From Rhynchosporium graminicola (lineage: Eukaryota; Ascomycota; Leotiomycetes; Helotiales; Ploettnerulaceae): 64,000 nt of DNA. The stretch lies in NCBI GenBank assembly GCA_900074885.1, contig FJUW01000076.1, positions 186,001-250,000 of the forward strand, written 5' to 3'. The notes beneath the pieces were generated by a model that worked only from the letters and a program-made list of their open reading frames with translations, was not told the origin of the DNA and searched no databases. Both the position numbers and the translations under genes were made by a program. Below, piece by piece: positions 11,810 through 22,849 of this stretch; position 1 is the stretch's first letter, and each line of letters opens with the position of its first letter.

Positions 11810-12600
11810 CATAAATTCAAGAGTTAGAAAAAAGAGGCAGCTGAGCATAATATCGTAGCTATTTCGGAAAGAAGAATGCGTGAAATACTTTTGGGTTCTT
11901 GACAAGGAGATAATGGCAGTAGAGTAAAGTAGTTGTATGAATTCGGAGGTGCCATTTTTGTTGTACAGCTAGAGTTGAGGGGAAATATCTTTTACTCTGT
12001 TGGGGTCATCAAGGAAAGAGCATGAGTACGAAGATGAATAATATAATTATCATTTCCTATCAGATTCCAAATTAGATATCAGCATTTAATAATCATTTAG
12101 TAAGTGCAAAGAAGGGTACTGCAAGGAGACCAAGAAACTGCAGGATCGGTCGACTCTCGCTTGTGCTCATCATAGTCTGTTGCAAAATTTCGGAATGCAA
12201 GAACAAAACAATCTCTGATGGGGTTTTTAGAAACAAAAAATGTGATCCCATTTCGTTATTTCCATTCGAGTTAGGGAGAGTAGAAAGTATCTCAATGGAA
12301 GAAGAAGATTCAGAGCCTTACATATTCTTTGGAAAAGGTACCAAATATGGAATTAGAGAATACACTGTTCGGAAGCTCGTTAATATTGATTCACGCTGGA
12401 CTACACGACTACTCTCGGATCTTTGGACCCTCATAACACTGAGCGCTGTCACAGTAACACCCTCAAATCTGTCGACTCACATCAGCCATACCATCATCCT
12501 TAGTTCATCTATTACCTCAAAGTACCGTTTACACAAAGACGTCCAAGAAACCTATAGCTCCTTCTCTAAGTGCATCAGCAAGTTGCAGCTTGGCTCTGAA
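11810..12600. other. Stretch without a supported gene
   Basis: A plus-strand frame spans 12163-12708, but it has mixed composition, overlaps the membrane-protein remnant on the other strand and has no recognisable motif. I treat it as chance. Confidence 0.4.
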
Positions 12601-12619
12601 TTTCTTCTTATTTTTCAAA

Positions 12620-13180
12620 TAGATGGTAATATAATGAATGAGGATATCACTTTTAGACTTGTCTCAACCAGCGAGATCACCCAACATACCTTCTGGGATG
12701 GGCATTAGCTGTTGCTACATTAAGAATACTCAAAGAGTACTTACTAGAATCCAACACAGCTTACTAAAGTCCACCTTCGTCTCACCACTAGCTTGAAGTT
12801 GCGCAGCAATGTCGTCACAAGACCAATTTCCAAAGATCTGAGACATCATTTTCCCATCTATATAAGAAAGTAAAGACGAGGAAAAGCGAACAACCGACGG
12901 CGACAACTTTCTAGCTATCGAAAGCTCGTTTGAAGCACAGGGAGTAGTAGAGGACATTTGCTACCGAGACCAGCATGGCGAGAACGGCCGTTACAAGGAG
13001 TAACAACACAGTGGGCCAAGTCTTTGGATCTCGAGGCCAGATAGGTCGATTTAAAGCTTCGTCGTATCGAGTCGCTAGGAAGATCGAGATGATGAAGAAC
13101 CATAAAAATAAGCATCAAAGCGTTCAAGATAGAAGATATCATTCTCGAGATCGTCTAAAAACAGGAGATTCGATTCTTCC
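12620..13180 (-). pseudogene. Tetraspan-type fungal membrane protein, decayed
   Basis: The minus strand shows, in order but in different frames, a Met-initiated acidic start near 13180 and the segment WFFIISIFLATRYDEALNRP. Then come WPRDPKTWPTVLLLLVTAVL (helix) with VSVANVLYYSLCFKRAF, SLFLVFTFLYRWEN (helix), NWSCDDIAAQLQASGETKVD with FSKLCW, and a final helix-like CWVISLVETSLKVISSFI. This matches the layout of small fungal integral membrane proteins of the MARVEL-like type, in which a DLWxWSC segment precedes the last helix. A TAG after FKRAFDS, a TGA after DLWKLVL and two frame changes interrupt it. The role is unknown. The call rests on the order of the segments. Confidence 0.45.
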
Positions 13181-13199
13181 ATTGGCCGGGGATAACTGA

Positions 13200-13787
13200 T
13201 AATGATGTTTTTAGACCGTCGGATCCTTCCGTGATAAGTACCTACTGAGATTGGGGAGATCTGGATGTTTCTCGAAGTCGTCCCAACGGAATCGCAGACA
13301 CGTTTTGATGCTCCTGCATCTTAGAGTTGCAAAAGAGTACGGAATGATAGAACGGGCTTCGAGGGCACATCGCTGTTTTCAGATACCGGCAGAATAAGAG
13401 GACTTAGCAAGATATGTTTGCTCTGGGCTCCAAGCGGGCGATGTAATAGAGACGTGAAATTACTTACAGACGGCGCATGTACTTTTCCAGAAGGTGTATC
13501 ATTACAGGATGTCAGCCTGTATATGACTGAAGGATGCCCTACTGTGGGATATTAAGCTGTATGGGGCACGTAGCCATGCTGCACCGCAGTCGTCACTTGT
13601 CACCGATCTGATTGTCATCCAATTGAATTCAAAATAGTATTTACTCGTGAACTCACTCCGAGTATATACATGAGAAGAACCATTCATCGGTTGCACCAAT
13701 TGATGTTTCATTCCAGAGGCTTTGAAGACCGTATTACCGCTGAATTCCAGATGGTTAACTGACGAAAACCTTGACAGTATACCAAGC
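13200..13787. other. Intergenic stretch, nothing recognised
   Basis: Between the membrane-protein remnant and the stop of the coiled-coil gene. Only shadow frames are present. Confidence 0.5.
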
Positions 13788-14922
13788 TCAAGAATATCTA
13801 GGTGGCTCGTTAGTATATCCCGGTAGACACGCAGCCCTCTCAAACGCTGCTTTCCGACAATCTTGCAGCTCTACTCTCTTCTTGTCTAACACCCCTTGCA
13901 ACGCATTCAATTCCTTCCGAACATCATCTCTTCTCCGATCCGAAGCTCCCAGTTCTCGTTGTAATGCCGTCCGCGCAGCCATCAGCTGTTTCCCCGACTC
14001 CTGGATCCTTTCTCGCATATGCATATCAGAAAAGATGTTGTCAAACACCACATTACTCATAAAATTCATCTGCGCAATCCTCATGTCTCCAATTTGTTGC
14101 ACAGCTGGCTGAACACGCTGAGCCTGTGAGATGAGTTGCTCGACCTGAGAAACGTGCTGTTGGCATTGACTCAAGGCACTGTGCTCGGCCATCTCTGCAA
14201 ACGTTCCACCGACTCCCCACATATCCATCGTAGCATGGCTCTCTGCATCGGAAATGTCGCCTAAAGCTTTGGCTAGGAATTTCTCGGCTTCTGTCAGAAT
14301 ATTTCTGGTATGTTTCTCTGTGCTCAGACGTAATGCCACGGTATGATAGTTGTTCTCAGCTCTGGCCACATCTTCTTCTCGCTCGTCTTCTTCCAAGATA
14401 TCGGGCGTTGGGCCATTGAAAAGCGACTTGTATAGAGCATCTAATTCAGATTTTGCATGGTTATGTAGTTCTATAACTCCTCGAAATTCCGAGCTCATCT
14501 TGGTAGCATCGGCAAGATTGACGTTCAGATGTTCAAGCCCTTGCTTCGTTTTCAGTTGCGTTGCTATATCAAGTCAATTCTGAACCAGGTGAATGAGAAA
14601 CTGACCTACCAACAGCATCTAGCCACTCTTTCTCTTCTCTCGATGCATCGGCTTGGAATTTCTCTTTCTTCCCTCCTAGCTTGAATGCTAGCCTTTTCAT
14701 GTGCGAGTCTCGAAACTTTTTGTGATCGGCATATTCTTTGTCAACGTGACGATTCATCTCTTTCAGCTTGTCCTCATGATCTGCTATGTCCTCTCTGAGC
14801 GCATTGATGTGTTGAGTCGCTTGCTGATGCGCAGCCACAGAGTACTCTGTCTCAGAAATGGTTTTGAGAAGGTTGGTATTCTGAGCAGAAGCAGCCTGAA
14901 TACGTTCATGAATCGATGTCAT
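13788..14922 (-). CDS. Coiled-coil protein with C-terminal PPRYS, 362 aa
   Basis: Two exons, 14922-14610 and 14563-13788, joined by a 46-nt GTAGGT...ATAG intron that gives DAVATQLKTKQGLEHLN. I chose Met 14922 (MTSIHERIQAASAQNT) because the 16 residues before it from 14970 are basic and unlike the rest; 14970 remains possible. The chain is almost wholly helical with heptad patterns (AAHQQATQHINALREDIADH; a second coil at about residues 130-330, with QMNFMSNVVFDNIFSDMHM in the middle), ending in NEPPRYS. There is no signal peptide or membrane helix. Many ascomycetes carry similar uncharacterised proteins ending in a PPxY-like tail; a scaffold or membrane-associated role is only a guess. Confidence 0.75.
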
Positions 14923-16094
14923 ATTAACTAATTTCTTAACGGGTATTGGATTGTATTTCCGAACAAACATGGGAGTAGCAAAGAATTATGATATATCATA
15001 TAACTTGAATATTGCGGCGTAGTTCCTGAGCTGACGCTGATGACGGGGTCAAATGTTGGCTTGGCCAGGCTGCACTGGGTTCTGCGTGACGCTTTAGTCT
15101 TGGTATGACGAGACCTGCAAATCGCAAAGGAGTCTTGATACTGGCGGCTTCATTTCTAGTTCAAGAAGGACGATAACAAATAGGTTCTTCTATGCAATCT
15201 GTATCGTATCGCTGAATCTGGCCCAAGAAAGTTATGTCTACCAATGGTCTGCACCAACATCGAGCTTCCTATCCACTTGCTCTCCCTCGTCATTCGTCTA
15301 GCACCCAGCTAAGTAGATATCTTATATGGTTAATAACGGAATTTCGAGAGTGGGCGAAGATTGAGATAAACAAAGAGAACTCTACGAACCGACTTCTGCA
15401 GGTCTCCAAGTTGGTTTTCAGAATGAGGGCCTGTTCCAGGTCATTTGAAAATGTTTTTCCTTTCCACAGATAAACTGCTGATATCTTAGATGATGATAAG
15501 CCGGTCCCGGGCCCCTCCTCTAGGCTCGAGGGCTGGCTTGTATCAATCATCTGGCAACTTGTGCATCCGAGACAGATTTGCTCCGTGATGTCAAGCGTCA
15601 GCAGCGCAAATAATACACTATCATCGACGACCCACAGAGCTAAGCTTTATCCAGATAAAGAATTAGACACATCACTCTTTATGGAATTCAACACACACAT
15701 GCACTTATAGAAGCCTCTGGGATTGTGGTCACACCCCTCAGCAAACGAGGTTCATATGACGGATGCATCATATGCCAACAGGTATGTCTGATCATTTTGA
15801 CTTAGAAGATCTCCTCAATGCCAGCAAAGAGTATTTGGGTCATGCGCAATTATATAATGTGCCGGACATGAGTTACGCTACCCCTTTTCCTTAGAGTCCA
15901 CAGTGGTCGCCCTCCAACTATCTACTGTATTAGTATCTTGAAGATCCGCGGCAAGAACCTTCCACTAGACATCGGTGCTCAAGCTGCCGCTCCCGAGACA
16001 GGAAGTATATGAAAATCCATCGCGACATCCATGTATTGATTAAGATAAATGCAGCATCTCTTTAAAGTTCTTATCGCGAGTTCTTATCGCGATC
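14923..16094. other. Divergent intergenic region
   Basis: 1.2 kb between the start of the coiled-coil gene and the start of the rhamnosidase gene, so it should hold both promoters. A short direct repeat, CTTATCGCGA, occurs twice at 16069-16091 just before the rhamnosidase ATG. No gene is supported. Confidence 0.5.
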
Positions 16095-18276
16095 ATGTTA
16101 TCCTGGACACGCGTCTTTACCCTTCTTATAATATCCCCCACTCTTGCCGATTACCACTACCAAACCCAATTGAACCGCCAAGATGACTGGCAAAAATACA
16201 TACGATCTCCCCCAAATGAGCTTGTGCGACCCGTACGCGTGCTCGGAAATTATACTCGTGGAAACGTCACCAATCCAGACGGTTTGGTTACCGGCAAAGA
16301 ATTGACGATTTTGACTAGAAGAGCCACGGCACAGTCAGACATTACACCGGTTATTGTCGTCGATTTTGGCCAGAACATCGCGGGACTTTTGTCGATAAAC
16401 TTCGGGGGAGCATATAGTACAAGTCGAGGTCTTCCTGGTATCCGATTGGCATTCTCCGAAACCCTCCAATTCCTCAGTAACGTGAGTGACTTCTCGCGAT
16501 CGAATAATGTATGTTAGCCTCCTCTTCCTCCTTCAGTGCTGACAATCTAGGGTGAAACAATCACTCCAGGATCTGATCAAATTGCCGTTCGTCGTGATTC
16601 ATACACCTGGACTGCGAAGCGGGGATGCGAATTCCCAGACAAAGTCTGTAATGACGGTCTTCATGGATTCCGATATGTCAAGATCTATCTTGATGCCCTT
16701 CCAGAAGATGCTCCATACACGTCCTCCCAAGGCCAGGTATCTATTGATTCTATGAGCCTCGAATTCACCGGATTTCTTGGAACAGCTGACACCTTCACTG
16801 GCTTCTTTGAGAGCTCAGACGATCAACTTAATCAATGGTGGTACGACGGAGTTTATACCAATGACATGTGTACTGACACGTTTCGTTTGGAGGACACAGA
16901 TCCACGAAGGGCAGGAAGCCCAAGTCTGGTAGGAAAGCTCGTTCTTCACGATGGCGCGAAAAGGGACCGGGATCCGTATGTTGGTGACCTAGCAGTTGCT
17001 TCAAGGACTTCTTATGTCAGCCACGATACTTCGGAAGCCACCAAAAATGTTTTGGCGGATATTGCAGAGCACCAAAGGGCAGATGGATGGCTTCCTCCAG
17101 CTTCAATGTAGGTTGACACGCCAGATACGGGGCTCGGCTGATTACCAAAGTGTCAATTATACCCTCCCGCTCTTTGACTATCCTCTCTGGTGGGTAACCT
17201 GCAGCTATGATCTCTTCATGTATACTGGAGACTTCGAATACATCATCAAGTACTACCCAAATCTTCAGCGAGTTCTGGATAATTTCTATCCCACCACGAC
17301 CGACCCCTCAACCGGTCTTCTGAACAAACTGTTCGGAGTCGCGCATGGCTATGGAGACTACGCATTTCTTCCTCGAACAGGACCAGTCACATATTACAAT
17401 GCTCTGTATGTGATTGCACTCAACAATGCTGCCTTGATTGCACGATATCTTGATCATCAGAACGATGCCTCTCGATGGAGTGCACGTGCACGAAAGGTCT
17501 CCGCTGCTATGAATGGACTGTTTGATAATTCTGCCGGGGCGTTTTACGATGGATCCTGCGGTAGTAAACTATGTAAAACTCATGCTCAAGACGGTAACAG
17601 TTTAAGTATCTTGAGTGGGGCAGCGGATTCTACTCGGGCAAAGTCAATTTTGTCCTACCTTTCGACACACCACGCTCGGCCATATGGAAATTCCTTCTAT
17701 GACAACGATGTGATCGGACCATTCTCACAAAGAGTCTACGCTTTCATCTCGTACTTTGAAATCGAAGCTCGATTCAAGACAGGTCTCGCAGACAGCGCTT
17801 TAGAAGAGATTCGAAGGCTTTATGGGTGGATGTCAACACACGATCCGGGAATTACGACGTGGGAGGGTATTGGAGCCAATGGGAAACCATACGAGGATGG
17901 ATTTACATCGATGGCACACGGATGGGGAACTGGCGTTACACCTGCATTGACGAATTATGTTCTTGGAATCATGCCTACTGGTCCTGGATTCTCAACATGG
18001 AGCGTGAAACCGATCCCAGGTGATGTGCAATGGGCAAAGGGACGAATTGCAACCCCCTCTGGGCCAATTGACGTTAGCTGGACTCGGGATTTAAACGGAT
18101 TCTATTTGGCTGTGACGAGTCCTACTGGGACAAGGGGTGTTGTTTCCTTGCCTGCCGAGAATGGGACGGTTTCTCATGATTCGATGATTGTAGACGGGAT
18201 GATGGATGGGGGCTATATGAATATGCCTGTTGATGGTGGATCGACTCATACTTTTGCAGTGAAGTATGATTTTTAG
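16095..18276 (+). CDS. Secreted GH78-type alpha-L-rhamnosidase, 698 aa
   Basis: Glycoside hydrolase that removes terminal alpha-L-rhamnose from plant glycosides or pectin side chains. Exons 16095-16508, 16551-17107 and 17151-18276 (introns of 42 and 43 nt, both GT/AG) make a continuous frame. Features: signal peptide at residues 1-18 (MLSWTRVFTLLIISPTLA); N-terminal beta domains with FGQNIAGLLSINFGG; the catalytic-domain motif DGAKRDRDPYVGD, whose acidic residues fit the family's general-acid region; (alpha/alpha)6 barrel segments DYPLWWVTCSYDLFMYTGD, YYNALYVIALNNAALIARY and TSMAHGWGTG; and a C-terminal beta domain starting WSVKPIPGDVQWAKG. Length and domain order are normal. It lies upstream of a secreted deacetylase in the same direction, a pairing consistent with extracellular polysaccharide use but without evidence of co-regulation. 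Confidence 0.88.
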
Positions 18277-18648
18277 TGTAGTTCTTAACCAGCTTCGTTT
18301 CCCGAGTAAACTGAGATCATACACTGTTGCAGGCTCCTTCGGTCCTTTTTGTTTTGGAATGTTTTAGGCTAAGCCTTCGGGGCTAAGGCGCAATTGATAT
18401 CACCAGCTATGACGACTGGCCAACGGAGAGTGGCATTGTCAAAAGAATATGGTTCTCGTGACAGCATGAAGAAGGATATTGACACTAAACTTTATCCTAA
18501 ATTACGTTCCGTTCCCCCGATTTCAGACCGGCTTGGCATCCCCCTGGCTGAACCTAACAGCCTCATTTCGGTGAGCCAGAAAATAGATATAAAGATCACC
18601 CTGACATTCACGTAAGTCTCTCGTCTCATCAGTCAAGTTACTTCCAAA
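18277..18648. other. Intergenic, rhamnosidase 3' end to deacetylase start
   Basis: 372 nt that must contain the rhamnosidase 3' end and the deacetylase promoter. An imperfect inverted repeat, AGCCTTCGGGGCT, lies near 18372-18384. No TATA box is obvious. Confidence 0.45.
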
Positions 18649-19368
18649 ATGCGTTTCTCATTGCTCTTCCTCGCAAGCGTAGTAGCAGCTTCCCCTCAAA
18701 TCACTCCTCGAGCAGGCCCTGCTGCAGGAACAATCATCACGAAATGTACAGAACCAAACACAATCGCGTTAACTTTTGACGATGGACCATGGACCTATCA
18801 CTCTTCAATTGTGAAGGCGCTTAACGACGCTGGTGCTAAAGCAACATTCTTCGTCACCGGAACGTTGTATAATTGCATCTACTCTCAAGCATCCATCCTG
18901 AACGCCACCTTCGCCGCTGGACATCAAATTGGGTCTCATACCTGGGATCATAAAGCTCTGAACACCTTATCTGCCGCCGATATCACCACCCAGATGAGTA
19001 AACTCGAAACAGCACTCTCCAACATCCTCGGCGTAAAACCAACATACATGCGCCCACCGGGCGGCGCCACAGGAGGCCAAACTATCAACGTACTCAAAGG
19101 TCTAGGCTACCGAATTGTGACCTGGGATACTGATTCCGGGGATTGGAATAAAGAGACCCCTGCCAGTTCGGAAAAGAAGTTGACTGTCGGGCCACATGTC
19201 GTTCTCATGCATGAGACGATTCCGAGTACGGCGAATACGCTTGCACCGTGGACGATCGATTGGGCGAAGAAGAATGGTTTGAAGATGGTTACTGTAGCGG
19301 AGTGTCTTGGGGATAAAGATGGAGCGTATACGACAGCTGTTGCGAAGACTGGGGCAAAGAGTTGTTAG
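18649..19368 (+). CDS. Secreted chitin/polysaccharide deacetylase (CE4), 239 aa
   Basis: Intronless gene for a carbohydrate esterase family 4 (NodB homology) enzyme, which removes N-acetyl groups from chitin or chito-oligomers. Signal peptide MRFSLLFLASVVAAS at residues 1-15. All five CE4 motifs are visible: TFDDG at 42-46 (catalytic base and metal Asp), HTWDH at 97-101 (two metal His), RPPGG at 135-139, DTDSGDW at 160-166 and LMHE at 186-189 (motif 5, with Glu where Asp is common). The length fits a single-domain enzyme without a chitin-binding module. Such secreted deacetylases are used in fungal wall remodelling and in hiding chitin from plant receptors; which applies here cannot be told. 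Confidence 0.9.
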   Translation: MRFSLLFLASVVAASPQITPRAGPAAGTIITKCTEPNTIALTFDDGPWTYHSSIVKALNDAGAKATFFVTGTLYNCIYSQASILNATFAAGHQIGSHTWDHKALNTLSAADITTQMSKLETALSNILGVKPTYMRPPGGATGGQTINVLKGLGYRIVTWDTDSGDWNKETPASSEKKLTVGPHVVLMHETIPSTANTLAPWTIDWAKKNGLKMVTVAECLGDKDGAYTTAVAKTGAKSC

Positions 19369-19920
19369 AATGAGGAAATAGATGAGGTGAGGCAAAGGCC
19401 CGACTCAGTCCAGACTAGGAAGTGAGGGAAGCATGATCAGACTGTATCTTATTTCGAGTTAACAAATATCGCCATTTAGATCAGTATTGACTGCCAACCA
19501 CATAGATTCCTGTGAAAATCTCAAATTCGGTAGTATATGTATCTTCTACCTGCGATTTACCAATATCTGCACTCAGCACATGATAATAGCCTATTAGGGG
19601 GTTAGATTTATGTCCTCTTAGCTGGGAACTCCGGCAATTACGAATCAGAGACTTTAGTCAACTAATCGAATGCACGTAATATCAATACTTAATAATTTTC
19701 GAAGAAAGTATTGATAGGCACAACGGAACAGCTGGTAGGAATAACAATTTCGTATTTATAGGTTACAGTAGGAGAGAAAGGAGTGGGTTTGAATTCATGA
19801 AGGTTTGATCGAGGATGCGCTATAGTATTAAGAAGTATTTGGAATTTCACAGAAGCGAGATTCTGTGATTTTCAGTTCTCCCTATACAGTGATTCTTCGG
19901 TTTAGCGTGATTCTTCAGTA
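19369..19920. other. Transition from genic to RIP-mutated sequence
   Basis: No coding signal. CA and TG dinucleotides are still common to about 19.93 kb and become rare after about 19.98 kb, which marks the left edge of the repeat block. Confidence 0.55.
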
Positions 19921-20317
19921 AATAACGCCGGTACACCGCCTTTTAGTGTGAACCCTACTAAATATTAATATACTATAATTATCAGAACTAGAAACTACTA
20001 AAGCTCTATGAATACTATACCGATTTGCCTCTAAACTACTTCTTTTTAAAGCTCTTAATCTATAGAGTATATATTCAGTCTGCGGCTATACCTCCTAAAT
20101 CTACTTCCAAGATTAGTATAAAAGCTCCAAAAGGACGTAAATCGACTAAACTACGTACTCGACTACCTTCTGCGCTAGTATAACTAGCTAAAATAACCCT
20201 GAAAATTAATACTAAGAGTACTGCAACTAAATCTACTGAGCCTACTATAGACTCAGTTGCAGCTACAGCACCAGCTATAGTACTAGTACCAGCTATAGTA
20301 CCAGCACCAGCTATAGC

Positions 20318-20485
20318 TGTCACGGGTGAGCAACGCGTACGCAGATAGTCAAGTGTAGTATTTAAGAAGTTCGATACAGGAGAGAGTCAGGTTCTAGCCT
20401 AGCTCCGAAGGAAAACATGCGGGTGCCGCTAGGCTTAGTAAGCACAGGTATCGCCGGTGCTTAATCCTGGGGCTCGCCCCTTATA
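20318..20485. repeat. Left LTR of the small element
   Basis: 168 nt. The 5' half differs from the right LTR only by transitions, whereas the GC-rich 3' half (about 20397-20483) is identical to the right copy. That half contains three consecutive hairpins: GCCTAG/CTAGGC, TAAGCAC/GTGCTTA and GGGGC/GCCCC. Confidence 0.85.
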
Positions 20486-20889
20486 TTACTCCCCTCCTCC
20501 CGCTTGTTTTCTAGCGGAGACTAATAGCAATTAGTCGTAGAACCCCCCCTGTAGTTAATAACCGCGTTCTATTATTAAACGTTAAGCTAGCGCTCCGCTC
20601 CTATTATCGCTTAATCCGGCTAGCCGACTTCCTTAACTCGCTCTCTCTTCTTTAACTACGATAGCTCGCGCTCCAGCTAGTCGTCGTCGCTCTCCTATCT
20701 ATTCCTCTAGCGAGCCGACTATATCGACTCGCACTTAAGACTTAAGTAGTTCTACTATCGCTATATAGCTTTAGCCTCCTTTCTTATAGTCTTACGCTAT
20801 CTTTATAGTAGCTGCCTTCTAGTAATTATCGCCTCCCTATTTAAGTAGAGTATACTTCTTTCCGTCTCTAACCTTACGTAGCCCTTCCT

Positions 20890-21620
20890 TAAACCCCCGG
20901 AGACTTACGTATACGTAGCTATCTCTAGAGTAGTTCCTTATTATAGCTCTATTATTAATATTCAGCGTTTCCTTCCGCTTCTAATATCGCGGAGCTTTCC
21001 TTAAGCTTCCGGAGGCTAGCGCTTACGCAGCTATCTACCCCCGGGGTAGTCTTTCGTTATAGCCCCCTTCATATTATCGTCTTCCGGCGTCTTTATAGTA
21101 GCTACTATTATATAACCGCTGCCTTCCTATTTAAAGTAAGGTAAACCTCCTTCCGCTTCTAATATCGCGGAGCCCTTCCTTAAGCGTCCGGAGACTAGCG
21201 CCTACGCAGCTGCCTCCGGAATAGTCTTTCGTTATAGCCCCCTTTATATTATCGTCTTCCGGCGTCTTTATAGTAGCTACTATTATATAGCTACCGCCTC
21301 CCTATTTAAGGTAGGATAAACCTCCTTCCGCTTCTAATATCGCGGAGCCCTTCCTTAAGCGTCCGGAGGCTAGCGCCTTCGCAGCTATCTACCCTCGGAG
21401 TAGTCTTTTGTTATAACCCCTCTTTATATTATCCACTTTAAGCGTCTTCTATCTTCTGTCTCTAGCTTACCGGAGTACTTCTTCAGAGTCCGGAGACTAG
21501 CGTATACGCAGCTACTTCCGGAGTAGTTCTTCGTTATAGCTTACTTATACTATTATCTTCTGATATCTTTATAATAGCTACTATTAAGTAGCTACCGCCT
21601 CCTTATTTAAGGTAAAGTAA
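20890..21620. repeat. Degenerate tandem units inside the small LTR element
   Basis: About five imperfect copies of a unit containing CCGGAG(A/G)CTAGCGC, CGCAGCTA, GGAGTAGT and a TTATAGC block. CCGGAG-type landmarks lie near 20898, 21009, 21188, 21363 and 21490, so the spacing varies from about 110 to 180 nt. They fill most of the interior. Confidence 0.7.
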
Positions 21621-22133
21621 ACCTCCTTTCTTTATCTTAGATATTATCGAAGGGTTCTCGTTATCCGCGTATTCCTAAGCGGCTACTAGCTAGCGATAGT
21701 CGCTCCTTATATCTTTTAAGTATATATTCTACTTAAGCCGTCGAATAGCTTCTATTATCCGCTTATTCGTAAGCGGTAACTGACCGATTATCGCCGCTTT
21801 CCTTATCTATTCGGGAGTAGTCTATACCTTAAGCTACTCCTTACTTTTCTACTCCTATAAAAAATTTTCAGCTACTTTTCCGCTCTTATCTTATAGATTT
21901 AAGAGATAAATTAAGCGTACTCTAGCTTAAGAATAGTAGAATCTATCGAATCTTCGTCTTTTCTCGCGTTCCTAGAGCTTTCTCTAAGTATTATTAGTAT
22001 CGATTCGGCTTCTATTACTCTCGTACCTTTACTATCTTATTGTTAATAATTTATTAAAGACTTCGTTCCTCGATTACGATTATTCGGACTCTGATATAAA
22101 GGCTATAGGAGCTAGTTATTTAATCGAACTTAA

Positions 22134-22301
22134 TATCATAAGTAAGTAACGCGTACGCAGATAGTTAAGTATAGTATTTAAGAAGTTCGATATAGGAGAG
22201 AGTTAGGTTCTAGCCTAGCTCCGAAGGAAAACATGCGGGTGCCGCTAGGCTTAGTAAGCACAGGTATCGCCGGTGCTTAATCCTGGGGCTCGCCCCTTAC
22301 A
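22134..22301. repeat. Right LTR of the small element
   Basis: 168 nt, in direct orientation with the left copy. It carries more C-to-T and G-to-A changes in its first 80 nt, keeps the intact CTTACA end, and is followed directly by the ATAGC target duplication. Confidence 0.85.
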
Positions 22302-22574
22302 ATAGCAAGCTAATCGACGCCTCTACCTCCACCTGAATCGATTATACTCTCTTCTTCGCCTCCGCAGATTATTATATAAGTTATAGAGTTGGAAACTCGA
22401 TACTATCTAGACAGCGAGCGTATTAGTAGTATAATTAGTAGTATTTCAAATAAGCTAGGAGAGGAGGGACATACCTACTAATCGATTAAGGAGACTGCTA
22501 GAGAGGTAGCAGATAATACTACTAATTCAAGGGGTATTTCTAGCCTAAGAAGAGATTATACTTACTAGTACGCT

Positions 22575-22817
22575 TATAACGCTTACTCTAGAAAGGTCTT
22601 ACTCACTACCTAATAAGTAAGACCTCATATTATATAGAATATAAAGTAGTAAGAATCAACTTAGAATCTATAACTAAGGAGTAAAGAAGTAGAGAGAGAA
22701 GAGGAGTATATATATAAAAAGGGGCCCCTAAACTCTACTCGTATAATCTCGCTTAGTAGTAAGTGTTTCCACTAATAGATAGAAACCTCTAAACCTCTAA
22801 TCTAACTAGTTATTATA
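22575..22817 (-). repeat. 3' LTR of the outer Gypsy element
   Basis: 243 nt, in direct orientation with 36734-36976; the two differ mainly by transitions. Confidence 0.85.
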
Positions 22818-22849
22818 CTACCTCCCCCTCCGAAAAAAGCTCGCCCTTA

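Larger units (their letters stand above)
20318..22301. mobile_element. Small non-coding LTR element (TRIM-like), 1984 nt
   Basis: Two direct repeats of exactly 168 nt (20318-20485 and 22134-22301), beginning TGTCAC/TATCAT and ending CTTATA/CTTACA, i.e. original TG...CA ends changed by C-to-T mutation. Five-base target duplication ATAGC at 20313-20317 and 22302-22306. The 1648-nt interior has no reverse transcriptase or gag trace; instead it holds imperfect tandem units. Size, ends and lack of coding fit a terminal-repeat retrotransposon in miniature, mobilised in trans. The strand cannot be assigned. Confidence 0.82.

Noticed and set aside
12163..12708. Plus-strand frame of 181 codons
   Set aside because: No motif, mixed composition, and it overlaps the recognisable membrane-protein remnant on the minus strand.
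20075..20323. Minus-strand frame of 82 codons, Ala/Gly/Val-rich
   Set aside because: It arises from short repeats (ACCAGCTATAGT type) and runs into the LTR; no start context.
20318..20485. Possible hammerhead or delta-like ribozyme in the small LTR
   Set aside because: Three hairpins are present, but I found no CUGANGA/GAAA hammerhead core and no convincing delta-type double pseudoknot.
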